In this document: positions 16,162-24,760 of the stretch, one piece after another | How positions within the stretch are numbered: the stretch's first letter is position 1 | How the letters are laid out: each line of letters starts with the position of its first letter | Assembly (NCBI GenBank): GCA_963929865.1 | Contig: CAWVKK010000031.1 | Coordinates: 1 to 63,178 of the forward strand | Direction of reading: 5' to 3' | Source: JAGZHZ01 sp963929865 | Lineage (GTDB): Bacteria; Bacillota; Clostridia; Lachnospirales; Lachnospiraceae | DNA: 63,178 bases | Notes under the pieces: generated by a model | The model's input: the letters and a program-made list of their open reading frames with translations, nothing else | Database searches by the model: none | Told to the model about the DNA's origin: nothing | Translations under genes and position numbers: made by a program

Positions 16162-16897
16162 AAAATTGACCGTGGAGGGCAGAAACGCTGTGATAGAGGC
16201 GTTCCGCGCCGGGAAAACGATTGACAGGCTGTTCGTGCTGGACGGATGTCAGGATGGACCGGTCCGCTCCATTGTAAGAGAAGCGAAAAAAAGAGATACC
16301 CTGATTCAGTTCGTGTCAAAGGAGCGGCTTGACCAGATGTCAGAGACGGGAAAACATCAGGGTGTGATCGCGTACGCAGCCGCCTACCAGTACGCATCGG
16401 TGGAAGAAATCTTAAAATCGGCAGAGGAAAAAGGGGAAGATCCTTTTTTGATTCTTCTCGACGGCATCGAAGATCCCCACAATCTGGGCGCCATCATCCG
16501 GACTGCAAACCTTGCCGGAGCGCATGGCATCATCATCCCGAAGCACCATGCGGCGGGACTGACGGCGACAGTGGCGAAGACATCGGCGGGCGCGCTGAAT
16601 TATACGCCTGTGGCAAAGGTGACAAACATTGGAAAAACCATGGAGGAATTAAAGGAAAAAGGACTGTGGTTTGTATGCGCCGACATGGGAGGAGAACTGA
16701 TGTACCGGATTAACCTGACAGGACCGATCGGATTGGTGATCGGAAGCGAAGGAGACGGCGTCAGCAGACTTGTGAGAGAAAAATGCGATTTTACAGCGGC
16801 TGTTCCAATGAGAGGAGACATCGACTCTCTGAATGCTTCTGTGGCCGCAGGAGTTTTGGCTTACGAGATTGTGAGACAGAGAATGAACATCGGATAG
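16151..16897 (+). CDS. rlmB: 23S rRNA (guanosine-2'-O)-methyltransferase RlmB
   Basis: SpoU/TrmH-family knotted methyltransferase expected to modify the ribose of a 23S rRNA guanosine near the peptidyl transferase centre. Its 248 residues comprise an N-terminal L30e-like substrate-binding domain (about 1-85) and the SPOUT domain with motif 1 IIRTANLAGAHG, motif 2 LVIGSEGDGVSRL and motif 3 SLNASVAAGVLAYE. It is the last gene of the cysS operon and is followed at once by the interleaved palindromes at 16903-16963. Confidence 0.94.
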   Translation: MRYEKLTVEGRNAVIEAFRAGKTIDRLFVLDGCQDGPVRSIVREAKKRDTLIQFVSKERLDQMSETGKHQGVIAYAAAYQYASVEEILKSAEEKGEDPFLILLDGIEDPHNLGAIIRTANLAGAHGIIIPKHHAAGLTATVAKTSAGALNYTPVAKVTNIGKTMEELKEKGLWFVCADMGGELMYRINLTGPIGLVIGSEGDGVSRLVREKCDFTAAVPMRGDIDSLNASVAAGVLAYEIVRQRMNIG

Positions 16898-16902
16898 AAA
16901 GA

Positions 16903-16963
16903 CGGTATCCGGATCAGAAAGCCGCCGCCTTGATCCGGATACCGAAAAGGAAGGCGGCGGCTT
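16903..16963 (+). repeat. Two interleaved perfect inverted repeats after rlmB
   Basis: Repeat A is CGGTATCCGGATCA (16903-16916) with its complement at 16931-16944, 14 bp perfect. Repeat B is AAGCCGCCGCCTT (16919-16931) with its complement at 16951-16963, 13 bp perfect. They are nested as A-B-A'-B', so both helices can form together only as a pseudoknot; otherwise they are mutually exclusive. No T-run follows. The position suggests a 3' end structure of the cysS-mrnC-rlmB transcript. Confidence 0.85.
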
Positions 16964-17038
16964 AAGAAAAAATAAGGCGGGATAATTTTTGAAAATCAAC
17001 AAAAAATATAAAAAATTGTAAAAATAGCAAAAACCATA

Positions 17039-17067
17039 TTGACAAAAACTGAGAAAAAGGGTACAAT
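17039..17067 (+). promoter_or_regulatory. Sigma-A promoter of tRNA-Thr
   Basis: TTGACA (17039-17044) and TACAAT (17062-17067) with 17 bp between, 25 bp ahead of the tRNA. Confidence 0.85.
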
Positions 17068-17091
17068 GTAAACCATCAGCGGATAAAGTTT

Positions 17092-17164
17092 GCTGGCGTG
17101 GCACAGTCGGTAGCGCACCTCATTGGTAGTGAGGAGGTCACGGGTTCGATTCCCGTCGCTAGCT
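17092..17164 (+). tRNA. tRNA-Thr (anticodon GGT)
   Basis: A 73-nt cloverleaf. The acceptor pairs GCTGGCG with CGCTAGC, with one G-T pair. The loop TTGGTAG is closed by CCTCA/TGAGG, and the T-arm includes GGGTTCGATTCCC. CCA is not encoded. Confidence 0.95.
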
Positions 17165-17211
17165 TTAAAAGACATTGATTTTACAGGGAAAATTGGACAT
17201 TAAATGAGAAA

Positions 17212-17240
17212 GATCACCGAGAAGAAGGTGGTCTTTTTTT
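17212..17240 (+). terminator. Terminator after tRNA-Thr
   Basis: GATCACC (17212-17218) pairs with GGTGGTC (17227-17233), followed by seven T. Confidence 0.85.
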
Positions 17241-17261
17241 ATCCTCTTCCAGCAAGAAGCC

Positions 17262-17278
17262 CCCACCTTTAAGGCGGG
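17262..17278 (+). repeat. IS200/IS605-type end hairpin
   Basis: CCCACC (17262-17267) pairs with GGCGGG (17273-17278) with one mismatch around TTTAA, within AAGCCCCCACCTTTAAGG. This kind of sequence is common near the ends of IS605-family elements and their TnpB guide-RNA scaffold. Here it lies 90 bp upstream of the TnpA gene, and no tnpB is present. Confidence 0.55.
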
Positions 17279-17367
17279 AGATGAACTGCGTCCGTTACTC
17301 ACTTGCTATTGCGCCCTAATCATAGTATAATATATTCAGTCGAATAATAAAAAAATGGTGAAATACA

Positions 17368-17781
17368 GTGAAATTAGATAATAACGCACATTCAGTATTC
17401 TTGCTGCGCTATCATCTTGTGCTTGCGGTCAAGTACCGCAGACATGTTTTCGATGATACGATTTCCAGCAGGGCGAAAGAGATTTTTGAGTATATTGCTC
17501 CAAATTACAATATCACTCTTGAAGAATGGAATCACGGCAAAGACCATGTACGTATCCTTTTCAAGGCACACCCAAATACGGAAATAAGCAAGTTCATAAA
17601 CGCATATAAAAGTGCAAGCAGCAGACTTCTGAAGAAAGAATTTCCGCAGATAAGGCAAAAACTGTGGAAAGAACGTTTCTGGAGTCAGAGTTTTTGTCTG
17701 CTTACAACGGGTGACGCTCCAATGGAAGCGATCAAAAAATATATAGAAAGCCAAGGACAAAAGGAAGGAAAAAGAAAGTGA
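17368..17781 (+). CDS. IS200/IS605-family TnpA with altered HUH motif (HUR)
   Basis: Y1 transposase of the single-strand IS200/IS605 family, 137 residues, normal length. The fold landmarks are RYHLVLAVKYRR, INAYKSASSR and FWSQSFCLLTTG, with the nucleophile Tyr125 in KKYIESQ. The metal-binding HUH pair should read H-V-H but reads His60-Val61-Arg62. A single CAT-to-CGT change would explain it and should abolish strand cleavage. The gene starts with GTG. Its TGA overlaps the extended GH3 reading frame downstream. No right end or tnpB is recognisable, so it is either a dead insertion or a domesticated copy. Confidence 0.9.
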   Translation: MKLDNNAHSVFLLRYHLVLAVKYRRHVFDDTISSRAKEIFEYIAPNYNITLEEWNHGKDHVRILFKAHPNTEISKFINAYKSASSRLLKKEFPQIRQKLWKERFWSQSFCLLTTGDAPMEAIKKYIESQGQKEGKRK

Positions 17782-17804
17782 CAAGGGCGTCGGAATGGAG
17801 ATGG

Positions 17805-18998
17805 ATGATGAGAAAAACGGAGAAAAAAAGAAAGAACAGAATTGCTGTCTTGAGATTTCTCAGCCTTTTTGCTGTGTGCGCGGGGATAGCCTCGGGGATG
17901 GCGGGCGCTGCCATGGCAATGGCGGCCGAAAATGCTTACGGAGCCGGCACGCTCACGGAAGGCGTGAGGCTGAGCGGACCGCCGGATTCCGCGACGGAGC
18001 GGGCCAAGGAAATTTTAGATGAAATGACGCTGGAGGAGAAGACAGGGCAGATGTTTATCGCGCGCTGCCCGGATACGGACGCCGCCGCAAAGGCGGCTGC
18101 GTTTTGCCTTGGAGGCTACATCCTCTTTGGACAGGATTTTTCCGGAAAGACGAAGGAAGAAGTAAAGCAGACGATTCAAAGCTACCAGGATGCAGTCGAA
18201 ATCCCCATGCTGATCGGCGTCGATGAAGAGGGAGGCACGGTGAACCGGATCAGCATAAACCCGAATCTGCGGGCGGTGCCTTTTTGGTCTCCGCAGGAGC
18301 TGTACGCGGGCGGAGGCTTTGACTTAATCCGGAGCGATACGCAGGAAAAGTGCCAGCTGCTGCGCAGCCTGGGCGTCAATCTGAATTTTGCCCCGGTCTG
18401 CGACGTCTCGCAGAATCCCGCGGATTTTATCTACAGCCGAAGCTTTGGAGGGGATGCCTGGCAGACGGCGGTCTATGTGGAGACAGTCGTAGGGACCATG
18501 GAGGAAGAGGGCATGGGAAGCGTGCTGAAGCATTTTCCGGGTTATGGAAATAACACGGACACGCACACAGGGACGGCATGGGACGGGCGTCCGTATGAGA
18601 CATTTGTGAACTCAGATTTTGTGCCGTTTCAGGCGGGGATTGCATCAGGCGCCGATATGGTGCTGGTATCCCACAATGTGGTCGCCTGCATGGATGACGG
18701 CGCTCCCGCCTCGCTGTCGCTGCAGGTTCATGAGATTCTGCGCACAGAGCTGGGGTTTGACGGGGTGATCGTGACAGACGATCTGGCTATGGACGGCGTC
18801 CGGAGCTTTGCAGGAGATGCGGAAATCGCAGTTCGCGCAGTACAGGCGGGAAATGATATGCTGTGCTGCACAGACTTTGAGGCGCAGGTTCCGGCTGTGC
18901 TTGAGGCGGTCAAGAGCGGAGAGATCGCGCAGGAGCGCATAGATGAGTCTGTCCTGCGGATTCTGGAGATGAAGCTTTCTCTTGGAATTATAGAATGA
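17805..18998 (+). CDS. Secreted glycoside hydrolase family 3, NagZ-like beta-N-acetylglucosaminidase
   Basis: Likely removes N-acetylglucosamine from cell-wall fragments. From the ATG at 17805 it is 397 residues, with a basic N-terminus and a hydrophobic signal segment ending near AMAAE, so it is exported or membrane-tethered. The GH3 core includes IGVDEEGG and the NagZ loop KHFPGYGNNTDTH, whose His acts as general acid/base. VIVTDDLAMDGV carries the Asp nucleophile. The frame opens at GTG 17778 inside the transposase stop, but GGAG ahead of 17805 favours the later start (17808 is also possible). Its original promoter may have been displaced by the insertion sequence. Confidence 0.88.
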   Translation: MMRKTEKKRKNRIAVLRFLSLFAVCAGIASGMAGAAMAMAAENAYGAGTLTEGVRLSGPPDSATERAKEILDEMTLEEKTGQMFIARCPDTDAAAKAAAFCLGGYILFGQDFSGKTKEEVKQTIQSYQDAVEIPMLIGVDEEGGTVNRISINPNLRAVPFWSPQELYAGGGFDLIRSDTQEKCQLLRSLGVNLNFAPVCDVSQNPADFIYSRSFGGDAWQTAVYVETVVGTMEEEGMGSVLKHFPGYGNNTDTHTGTAWDGRPYETFVNSDFVPFQAGIASGADMVLVSHNVVACMDDGAPASLSLQVHEILRTELGFDGVIVTDDLAMDGVRSFAGDAEIAVRAVQAGNDMLCCTDFEAQVPAVLEAVKSGEIAQERIDESVLRILEMKLSLGIIE

Positions 18999-19067
18999 CG
19001 CCGGAGGAAAAGGAAGTCTTGCCTCTTTGCAGATATCTGCCGAGTGCGCATCACTGTGCGGTTTTGC

Positions 19068-19120
19068 CGGAAAAAAGGCGGTATGCGCCCCTGAGAAGGG
19101 CGTGCACCGCCTTTTTTCCG
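19068..19120. terminator. Bidirectional terminator between convergent genes
   Basis: CGGAAAAAAGGCGGT (19068-19082) pairs with ACCGCCTTTTTTCCG (19106-19120). An inner GCGCCC/GGGCGT helix extends the stem. Both arms carry A6/T6 runs, so it can terminate the GH3 gene and the reverse AEC gene. Confidence 0.9.
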
Positions 19121-19144
19121 ATTCAGGCAAATATTTCTTTGGCG

Positions 19145-20068
19145 TCACAGAAAAATGGAGACGAACAGCGGGACGCTGACCATGGAAAAGACCGTTGTGA
19201 TAAAAACTCCTTTTGCGGCAAGACGCTCATCTTTGCCATAGTTCGTGGCAAACAAAACAGCAGTATTGGCTGTCGGCATCATAGAGAGAATAAAGCTCAG
19301 ACCAAGCAGAAATTCATCTCTGATGAAAAAACGTAACACTGGAAAAAGAATCAGCGGCAGAGCAAACTGCTTTACAGCGGAAAAAAAATACACACGCCAT
19401 CCGTTGAAGACAGACTTTAACTCCATGGTGGCAAGGGTGGAGCCGATCAGAAGCATAGCACACGGAGAGGTGATGCTTCCCAGACTGGAAATCGTGCTGA
19501 CTATGACATCAGGAAACGAAAGATCAAGAAAATAGACAGCGATAGAGAGACTGGAGAAGACGACACCCGGCGTCACAATATTTTTCAGGCGGATCGCAGT
19601 TTTTTGCTCAGAACCATAGTTCATGAGAAAAATACCGACGGTAAAGATCGAGATGTTAAAAATGATGTTGAAAATTCCGCCGTAAAAAAGACCGATTTCT
19701 CCATACAGGGCATTTAAAACCGGAAAGCCCATAAATCCGATGTTGGAAAACGCCGCCATAAAGGCGTACAGTCCCTGTTCCTTATAAGGGAAGCGCAGAA
19801 GCTTCACAATAAGAAGGCAAAAAAACGGCAGAAGAAAATTTAAAACCGCTGCGATGACAAAGACGGATAAGACCTCGCTGAGAGGCGGGCGGTCCGCCTG
19901 CTCTAAAACCGAGGAGAAAATCATGGCGGGAAGCGTGACGTGGAGAATTAATTTTGTCAGCCCCTGATTGAGCGGTTTGGACAAAATATGTACTTTGTAC
20001 AGAAAAAATCCCAGAAAAATTAAAAGAAAAAGCTGGGTCATCTGGGAGAGAATGACAGAAACATTCAT
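19145..20068 (-). CDS. AEC-family transporter (auxin efflux carrier/malate permease type)
   Basis: Integral membrane carrier of 307 residues with about ten predicted hydrophobic segments. It starts MNVSVILSQMTQLFLLIFLGFF, with the conserved LILHVTLPAMIF and the second-repeat segment CAMLLIGSTLATME. The family exports or takes up organic anions such as malate, and the substrate cannot be told from sequence. The upstream in-frame extension to 20239 is rejected: AAGGAGT precedes the start at 20068. It lies 38 bp downstream of the LUD-domain gene, so the two form a reverse-strand operon. Confidence 0.88.
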   Translation of the reverse strand: MNVSVILSQMTQLFLLIFLGFFLYKVHILSKPLNQGLTKLILHVTLPAMIFSSVLEQADRPPLSEVLSVFVIAAVLNFLLPFFCLLIVKLLRFPYKEQGLYAFMAAFSNIGFMGFPVLNALYGEIGLFYGGIFNIIFNISIFTVGIFLMNYGSEQKTAIRLKNIVTPGVVFSSLSIAVYFLDLSFPDVIVSTISSLGSITSPCAMLLIGSTLATMELKSVFNGWRVYFFSAVKQFALPLILFPVLRFFIRDEFLLGLSFILSMMPTANTAVLFATNYGKDERLAAKGVFITTVFSMVSVPLFVSIFL

Positions 20069-20106
20069 AGCGGCAGATACTCCTTTTTTACTTTTTTTCG
20101 GAAAAA

Positions 20107-20742
20107 TTAATATCCAAGATCCTCGCCTACCAAAATGACCTTGATTCTTCCAGGAATTCTGCTGTATCTTGTGATGACGGTCTGGCAGCAGATGGTGTCG
20201 GGACTTTTGCAGTCCGCGCACAGCCCGCTCTTTCGGCACGGAGTGGAAATGCCAAGAGAAACCGTGTTCATGGGGGCAGCGACGCAGTGGATCCGCTTCA
20301 CGGCTGCATCGAGATCCGGAACAAGCTTATTCATGCCGGCAACCACAATGACATGTTCCGGACCGTAGATCAAAGCGGCAACGCGGTTTCCGGTTCCGTC
20401 TGTGTTGACGAGCTCCCCGTCATAGGTGACGGCATTGCTGCTCATCAGATAATAGTCGACACAGAAGGCACGCCGGTAAATCTCTTTTTTCTCTTCCGGA
20501 GTCTTTGCGGCGGCGCGGTCAAGCAGAGAAAGGTTCGACGCGCGAAGGGCGTCTATGATGCCGCATTCGCTCAGCGAGTGAGAACCGCCCCAGGAAACAG
20601 ATGAATGTTCCGGAATCAGGTCGAGAATGGTTTTGACGGCGTTTTCCCTTGAAAAACAGTAGTAGGCCTCCATTCCGCGTTTTTTCAGATTTTTCAGGAC
20701 AGAGACGGACAACGCCTGATAGTAATTTTGTTTTGCATCCAT
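20107..20742 (-). CDS. LUD-domain protein (LutC/YkgG family)
   Basis: A 211-residue protein of the DUF162/LUD family, related to LutC of the L-lactate oxidation complex. Family landmarks are SSVSWGGSHSLSECGI, YLMSSNAVTYDGELVNTDGTGNRVA and PEHVIVVAGMNKLV. The C-terminus has a cysteine cluster (CRKSGLCADCKSPDTICC) that could bind an Fe-S cluster or zinc. LutA and LutB are not adjacent, so it is one of the stand-alone LUD proteins common in Clostridia. AGGAGGATT precedes the start. It shares the intergenic region with divergent argS. Confidence 0.87.
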   Translation of the reverse strand: MDAKQNYYQALSVSVLKNLKKRGMEAYYCFSRENAVKTILDLIPEHSSVSWGGSHSLSECGIIDALRASNLSLLDRAAAKTPEEKKEIYRRAFCVDYYLMSSNAVTYDGELVNTDGTGNRVAALIYGPEHVIVVAGMNKLVPDLDAAVKRIHCVAAPMNTVSLGISTPCRKSGLCADCKSPDTICCQTVITRYSRIPGRIKVILVGEDLGY

Positions 20743-20828
20743 AGGAAATCCTCCTTATATCGGCGCCATAAAATGGCATACTTAAAAAATTTTAAGATAT
20801 TATATCATAGTTTCAGCGGAAAATACAC

Positions 20829-20857
20829 TTTTCATAAAAAGAAATCGATGCTATAAT
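20829..20857 (+). promoter_or_regulatory. Putative promoter of argS
   Basis: Perfect TATAAT (20852-20857) with a weak TTTTCA (20829-20834) 17 bp upstream. No T-box structure is visible in the 66-nt leader. Confidence 0.5.
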
Positions 20858-20922
20858 GTGTTAAGTTCAATACAGAAAAGAGGAAAATACAGCGTATGCT
20901 GTATAAGAGCAAAGGAGACACC

Positions 20923-22689
20923 ATGAGAAAGATAATAGAATTTATTAACGAAGAGATGGTAAAGGCATTTACACAGGCTGGATATGATGCGGAATTTGCA
21001 AAGGCAACGCTGTCAAACCGCCCGGATTTATGCGAATATCAGTGCAATGGAGCCATGGCTGCCGCAAAGAGATACAAAAAAGCGCCCATTCTGATAGCCA
21101 ACGATGTGGTGGCGGCACTTGCGGACAGCCGTGTGTTTTCAGAGGTCACTGCGGTAAATCCAGGTTTTGTCAACCTCCGGCTTCATCCGGAGTTTCTGGC
21201 TGAGTATCTCAGGAGTATGCGGGCAGACGAGAATCTGTCTGTAGAAAAAACGGCGGCTCCAAAGACGATTATCATCGACTACGGCGGAGCAAACGTGGCA
21301 AAGCCGCTCCACGTCGGACATCTGCGCTCTGCTATCATAGGAGAAAGCATTAAAAGGATGGGACGCCTTCTGGGGCACCGCATGATAGGGGATGTCCACC
21401 TTGGAGACTGGGGACTCCAGATGGGGCTGATCATTACGGAATTAAAAAAGAGACAGCCGGATCTGGTATACTTTGACGAGACGTACGAGGGAGAATATCC
21501 AAAAGAGGCGCCTTTTACCATCTCAGAGCTGGAGGAAATCTACCCGACTGCGAACGCCTATGCAAAGGAGCATCCGGAATTTAAAGAAGAAGCGATGCAC
21601 GCGACGTATCTGCTCCAAAACGGAAACCGGGGCTATGTGGCACTGTGGCATCATATTCTGAACGTCTCGATTGCGGACTTAAAGAAAAATTACGGCAATC
21701 TGGACGTCACATTTGATCTGTGGAAAAAAGAGTCGGACGCTCAGCCCTATATCCCTGAAATGGTGCAGTATATGAAAGACAACGGATACGCGCATCTGGA
21801 CGACGGAGCGCTTGTCGTAGACGTAAAGGAGGAGACGGACACAAAAGAAATTCCGCCGTGTATGATTTTAAAATCAGACGGAGCATCTTTGTACAACACG
21901 ACAGACCTTGCGACAATCGTGGAGCGGATGAAGCTGTTTCATCCGGATGAGATCATCTATGTGGTGGATAAAAGACAGGAGCTGTATTTCACACAGGTAT
22001 TCCGCTGCGCGAGAAAGACAAAGCTGGTAGAAGAACAGACGGGACTGAAATTTCTGGGATTTGGAACGATGAACGGAAAGGACGGAAAGCCGTTTAAGAC
22101 AAGGGACGGCGGCGTGATGAGGCTGGAAAAGCTCCTTTCTGAGATCAATGAAGAGATGTACAAAAAGATTATGGAAAATCATGAGATGGATCCGGATGAG
22201 GCGAGAGAGACTGCAAAAATGGTGGCTCTGTCAGCGATAAAATACGGAGATCTGTCGAATCAGGCTTCTAAAGATTATATTTTTGACGTTGACCGCTTTA
22301 CTTCATTTGAGGGAAACACCGGTCCCTATATTTTATATACGATTGTCCGAATCAAATCTATTTTAAACAGATATCAGGGAACTGGAAAAAAACTGGGAGA
22401 GGAAGTCATTGGAATTCCTTGGAACGAAAGCGAAAAGGCAATGATGTTGGAAATTGTAAAATTTAATCAGGTTGTGGAGACAGCTTACGAGGAGCTGGCT
22501 CCTCATAAAATCTGCTCTTACATCTATGATCTGGCAAATGCATGCAACCGTTTTTATCATGAGACGAAAATTCTTTCCGAGGAGGATGAAAAGAAACGGG
22601 CCGGCTGGATCGAGCTTCTCGTACTGACAAAAGATGTTTTAGAGAGCTGCATTCAGGTATTGGGATTTTCTTCCCCGGAGAGAATGTAG
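20923..22689 (+). CDS. argS: Arginyl-tRNA synthetase
   Basis: Charges tRNA-Arg, 588 residues. The HIGH signature is ANVAKPLHVGHLRSA, and the anticodon-binding DALR domain lies at the C-terminus (NACNRFYHETKIL). A canonical KMSKS is replaced by the KTRDGGVMRL region, as is usual for many ArgRS. An in-frame ATG at 20896 exists, but AAAGGAGA precedes the ATG at 20923. Confidence 0.97.
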   Translation: MRKIIEFINEEMVKAFTQAGYDAEFAKATLSNRPDLCEYQCNGAMAAAKRYKKAPILIANDVVAALADSRVFSEVTAVNPGFVNLRLHPEFLAEYLRSMRADENLSVEKTAAPKTIIIDYGGANVAKPLHVGHLRSAIIGESIKRMGRLLGHRMIGDVHLGDWGLQMGLIITELKKRQPDLVYFDETYEGEYPKEAPFTISELEEIYPTANAYAKEHPEFKEEAMHATYLLQNGNRGYVALWHHILNVSIADLKKNYGNLDVTFDLWKKESDAQPYIPEMVQYMKDNGYAHLDDGALVVDVKEETDTKEIPPCMILKSDGASLYNTTDLATIVERMKLFHPDEIIYVVDKRQELYFTQVFRCARKTKLVEEQTGLKFLGFGTMNGKDGKPFKTRDGGVMRLEKLLSEINEEMYKKIMENHEMDPDEARETAKMVALSAIKYGDLSNQASKDYIFDVDRFTSFEGNTGPYILYTIVRIKSILNRYQGTGKKLGEEVIGIPWNESEKAMMLEIVKFNQVVETAYEELAPHKICSYIYDLANACNRFYHETKILSEEDEKKRAGWIELLVLTKDVLESCIQVLGFSSPERM

Positions 22690-22767
22690 TACAATTTCAA
22701 GACGGCATTCTGCTTTTTCTGCGACACGAAAACAAAGACTGGATACTTGGAAAAAGGGGTATGATAT

Positions 22768-23955
22768 ATGATTTGTAAAAGATGTAAACAGGAAATTCCG
22801 GACGATGCGGCGATCTGTAAATACTGCGGCGAGATTATCGAAGAAAATATGGAAAAAAAGGTAAAGGAGAAAGAACAGGAAATACAGAAAATGGAAGAGG
22901 ATGAGAAAGAAGATCTCTCCATTGAGGAACTGTTAAGAGAACCTCTGCCTACAGAATTTAAAGTGACAGACAAGCTGCCGTATAAACAATCCAAGCAATA
23001 TCTGGAAAGAAAGAAACAGGTAAAGAAGACGATTGCCATGGCGGCGGGGATGCTGGCAGCCACCGCTGCATTTGGGGTTGGAACATTCTTTCTTGTAAGG
23101 AGCGTAGTGCTAAGACCGGATGATCCTATTCCTCTTACCAGAGTCGAACCGGAGACAGGAAGTGAAGCACAGTCGGAAGATACGGTAAAGACAGCGACGC
23201 CGAGCGTCAGCGCTGTGTCGATAAAGAAAGAGACGGAGACTGAGACAGAGACAGAAACGGAGAGAGAAACACAGACTGAGAAGGAAACGCAAAAAGAATC
23301 CGAGAGCGTTGGATCCGTTACCATTCAGGTCGCTTCCAACCGCAGAGACGAGACAGAAGAAGTGGCTCCGGTTACGATTAAAAAGGAAAGAGAGACAGAG
23401 ACAAATCCGGATCCGGCGCAGACGCAAAACCCGGGAGAGACAGATCCAGGTCAAAGGGAGCCGGAAGAGACAGAATCGCAGACGGAGACGCTGTGGACAG
23501 AACCGCAGACGGAGCCGGAGACATCGTGGACAGAACCGCAGACAGAGCCGTCATGGGAGCCAGAGACAGAACCGCCATGGACAGAACCTCCGCAGACAGA
23601 GCCGCCGCAGACAGAAGCCCAGACCGATCCTTATCAGGAGGGATGGGGCGAAGACGAAGAACCCATTTACAGCGGCGGAGGATATATTCTGCCTAACAGC
23701 AGCAGTGAACTGCTGACGAGAGACGATCTTGTCGGAATGTCGGTCAGCGACTTGATGCTGGCGCGCAATGAAATTTTTGCGAGACACGGAAGAATGTTTG
23801 AAGATGAATGGCTGCAGTCTTATTTTAATTCGCAGTCATGGTATCAGCCTCTTTACTCTCCTTCCGAATTTTCTTACGATCTGCTCTCGTCTATCGAAGT
23901 ACAGAATGTAGAGACGATTCTCACATATGAGGAGGAACTGGCGGCGCAGTCATAA
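22768..23955 (+). CDS. Zinc-ribbon membrane protein with YARHG domain
   Basis: A 395-residue modular protein. The N-terminal zinc ribbon has CKRCKQEIPDDAAICKYCG (two CxxC pairs). A coiled, charged linker follows, then one membrane segment at about 90-112. A long outer stretch (about 135-305) is built of Thr/Glu/Pro/Trp repeats such as TETETETE and WTEPQTEP, and is surely disordered. The C-terminal YARHG domain contains MLARNEIFARHGRMFEDEWLQSYF. Zinc ribbon inside and YARHG outside suggests a surface or cell-wall sensor, but the function is unknown. It is followed after 14 bp by a cell-wall amidase. Confidence 0.85.
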   Translation: MICKRCKQEIPDDAAICKYCGEIIEENMEKKVKEKEQEIQKMEEDEKEDLSIEELLREPLPTEFKVTDKLPYKQSKQYLERKKQVKKTIAMAAGMLAATAAFGVGTFFLVRSVVLRPDDPIPLTRVEPETGSEAQSEDTVKTATPSVSAVSIKKETETETETETERETQTEKETQKESESVGSVTIQVASNRRDETEEVAPVTIKKERETETNPDPAQTQNPGETDPGQREPEETESQTETLWTEPQTEPETSWTEPQTEPSWEPETEPPWTEPPQTEPPQTEAQTDPYQEGWGEDEEPIYSGGGYILPNSSSELLTRDDLVGMSVSDLMLARNEIFARHGRMFEDEWLQSYFNSQSWYQPLYSPSEFSYDLLSSIEVQNVETILTYEEELAAQS

Positions 23956-23969
23956 GAGAGGAGAACGAT

Positions 23970-24758
23970 ATGAAAAAAAGAAATTTCAGTCACATCATGA
24001 GCGCCGTTGCCGCTTTCTTTCTTGCCTTTTCTCTATTTTTAGGGGCGGATGCGGCGGAAAGCGAAACATATTCACAAGGACAGCCGCAGGAGCAGACAGA
24101 AAAAACGGCGCATATTGTGGCGATTGATCCGGGACATCAAGGACCGGGTCAGGATATGAGTCAGACGGAACCCAATGCTCCGGGTTCCGACGTCATGAAA
24201 GCCAGAATTGTGTCGGGAACGCAGGGATCCACAACAGGACTGGCCGAATCGGAGCTGAATCTTTCCGTTGCTCTCAAGCTCAGAGAGAAATTGGAAGAAC
24301 GCGGCTACGAGGTGGTCATGACCCGCACAGAGCAGGACGTCAATTTAAGCAATATTGACCGGGCGTCGATTGCAGCGGAGGAGGGCGCCGAGATTACCGT
24401 GAGAATTCACGCAAACGGGATAGAAGATCCGACGGTGAGCGGAGCGCTGGCTATGATTCCTTCCGCACAAAACCCTTATGTGGGAGAACTGTATGAAGAT
24501 TCCCTTCTGCTTGGAACGGTTATTTTGGATTCCTACTGTGAAGCGACTGGACTGCAGAACAAGGGCATCACAGAGACCGACACCATGACAGGGATTAATT
24601 GGAGTACCATGCCGGTGACGATTCTGGAGATGGGATTTATGACAAATGCCGGGGATGATCTGTATATGGCGGACGAAGATCACCAGGAAATTATGGCTGA
24701 GGGAATTGCGGATGGAATTGACACATATTTTTCACACAAGGACCGTACAATAGAGTGA
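23970..24758 (+). CDS. Secreted N-acetylmuramoyl-L-alanine amidase
   Basis: Amidase_3 (zinc) family enzyme that cuts the amide bond between muramic acid and the stem peptide. Of its 262 residues the first 28 form a signal peptide (KKRNFSHIMSAVAAFFLAFS). Zinc ligands are the His in IDPGHQG, the Glu in ESELNLSVAL and the His in VRIHANG; the catalytic Glu is in ILEMGFMTN. No cell-wall-binding repeats are present. GAGAGGAG precedes the ATG. Confidence 0.92.
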   Translation: MKKRNFSHIMSAVAAFFLAFSLFLGADAAESETYSQGQPQEQTEKTAHIVAIDPGHQGPGQDMSQTEPNAPGSDVMKARIVSGTQGSTTGLAESELNLSVALKLREKLEERGYEVVMTRTEQDVNLSNIDRASIAAEEGAEITVRIHANGIEDPTVSGALAMIPSAQNPYVGELYEDSLLLGTVILDSYCEATGLQNKGITETDTMTGINWSTMPVTILEMGFMTNAGDDLYMADEDHQEIMAEGIADGIDTYFSHKDRTIE

Positions 24759-24760
24759 GA

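Noticed and set aside
20743..20922. Possible T-box leader of argS
   Set aside because: The leader is under 70 nt and has neither a specifier loop nor the T-box sequence.
23220..23640. Tandem Thr/Glu codons as a possible minisatellite or CRISPR-like repeat
   Set aside because: These are imperfect, coding, in-frame low-complexity repeats with no regular spacers.
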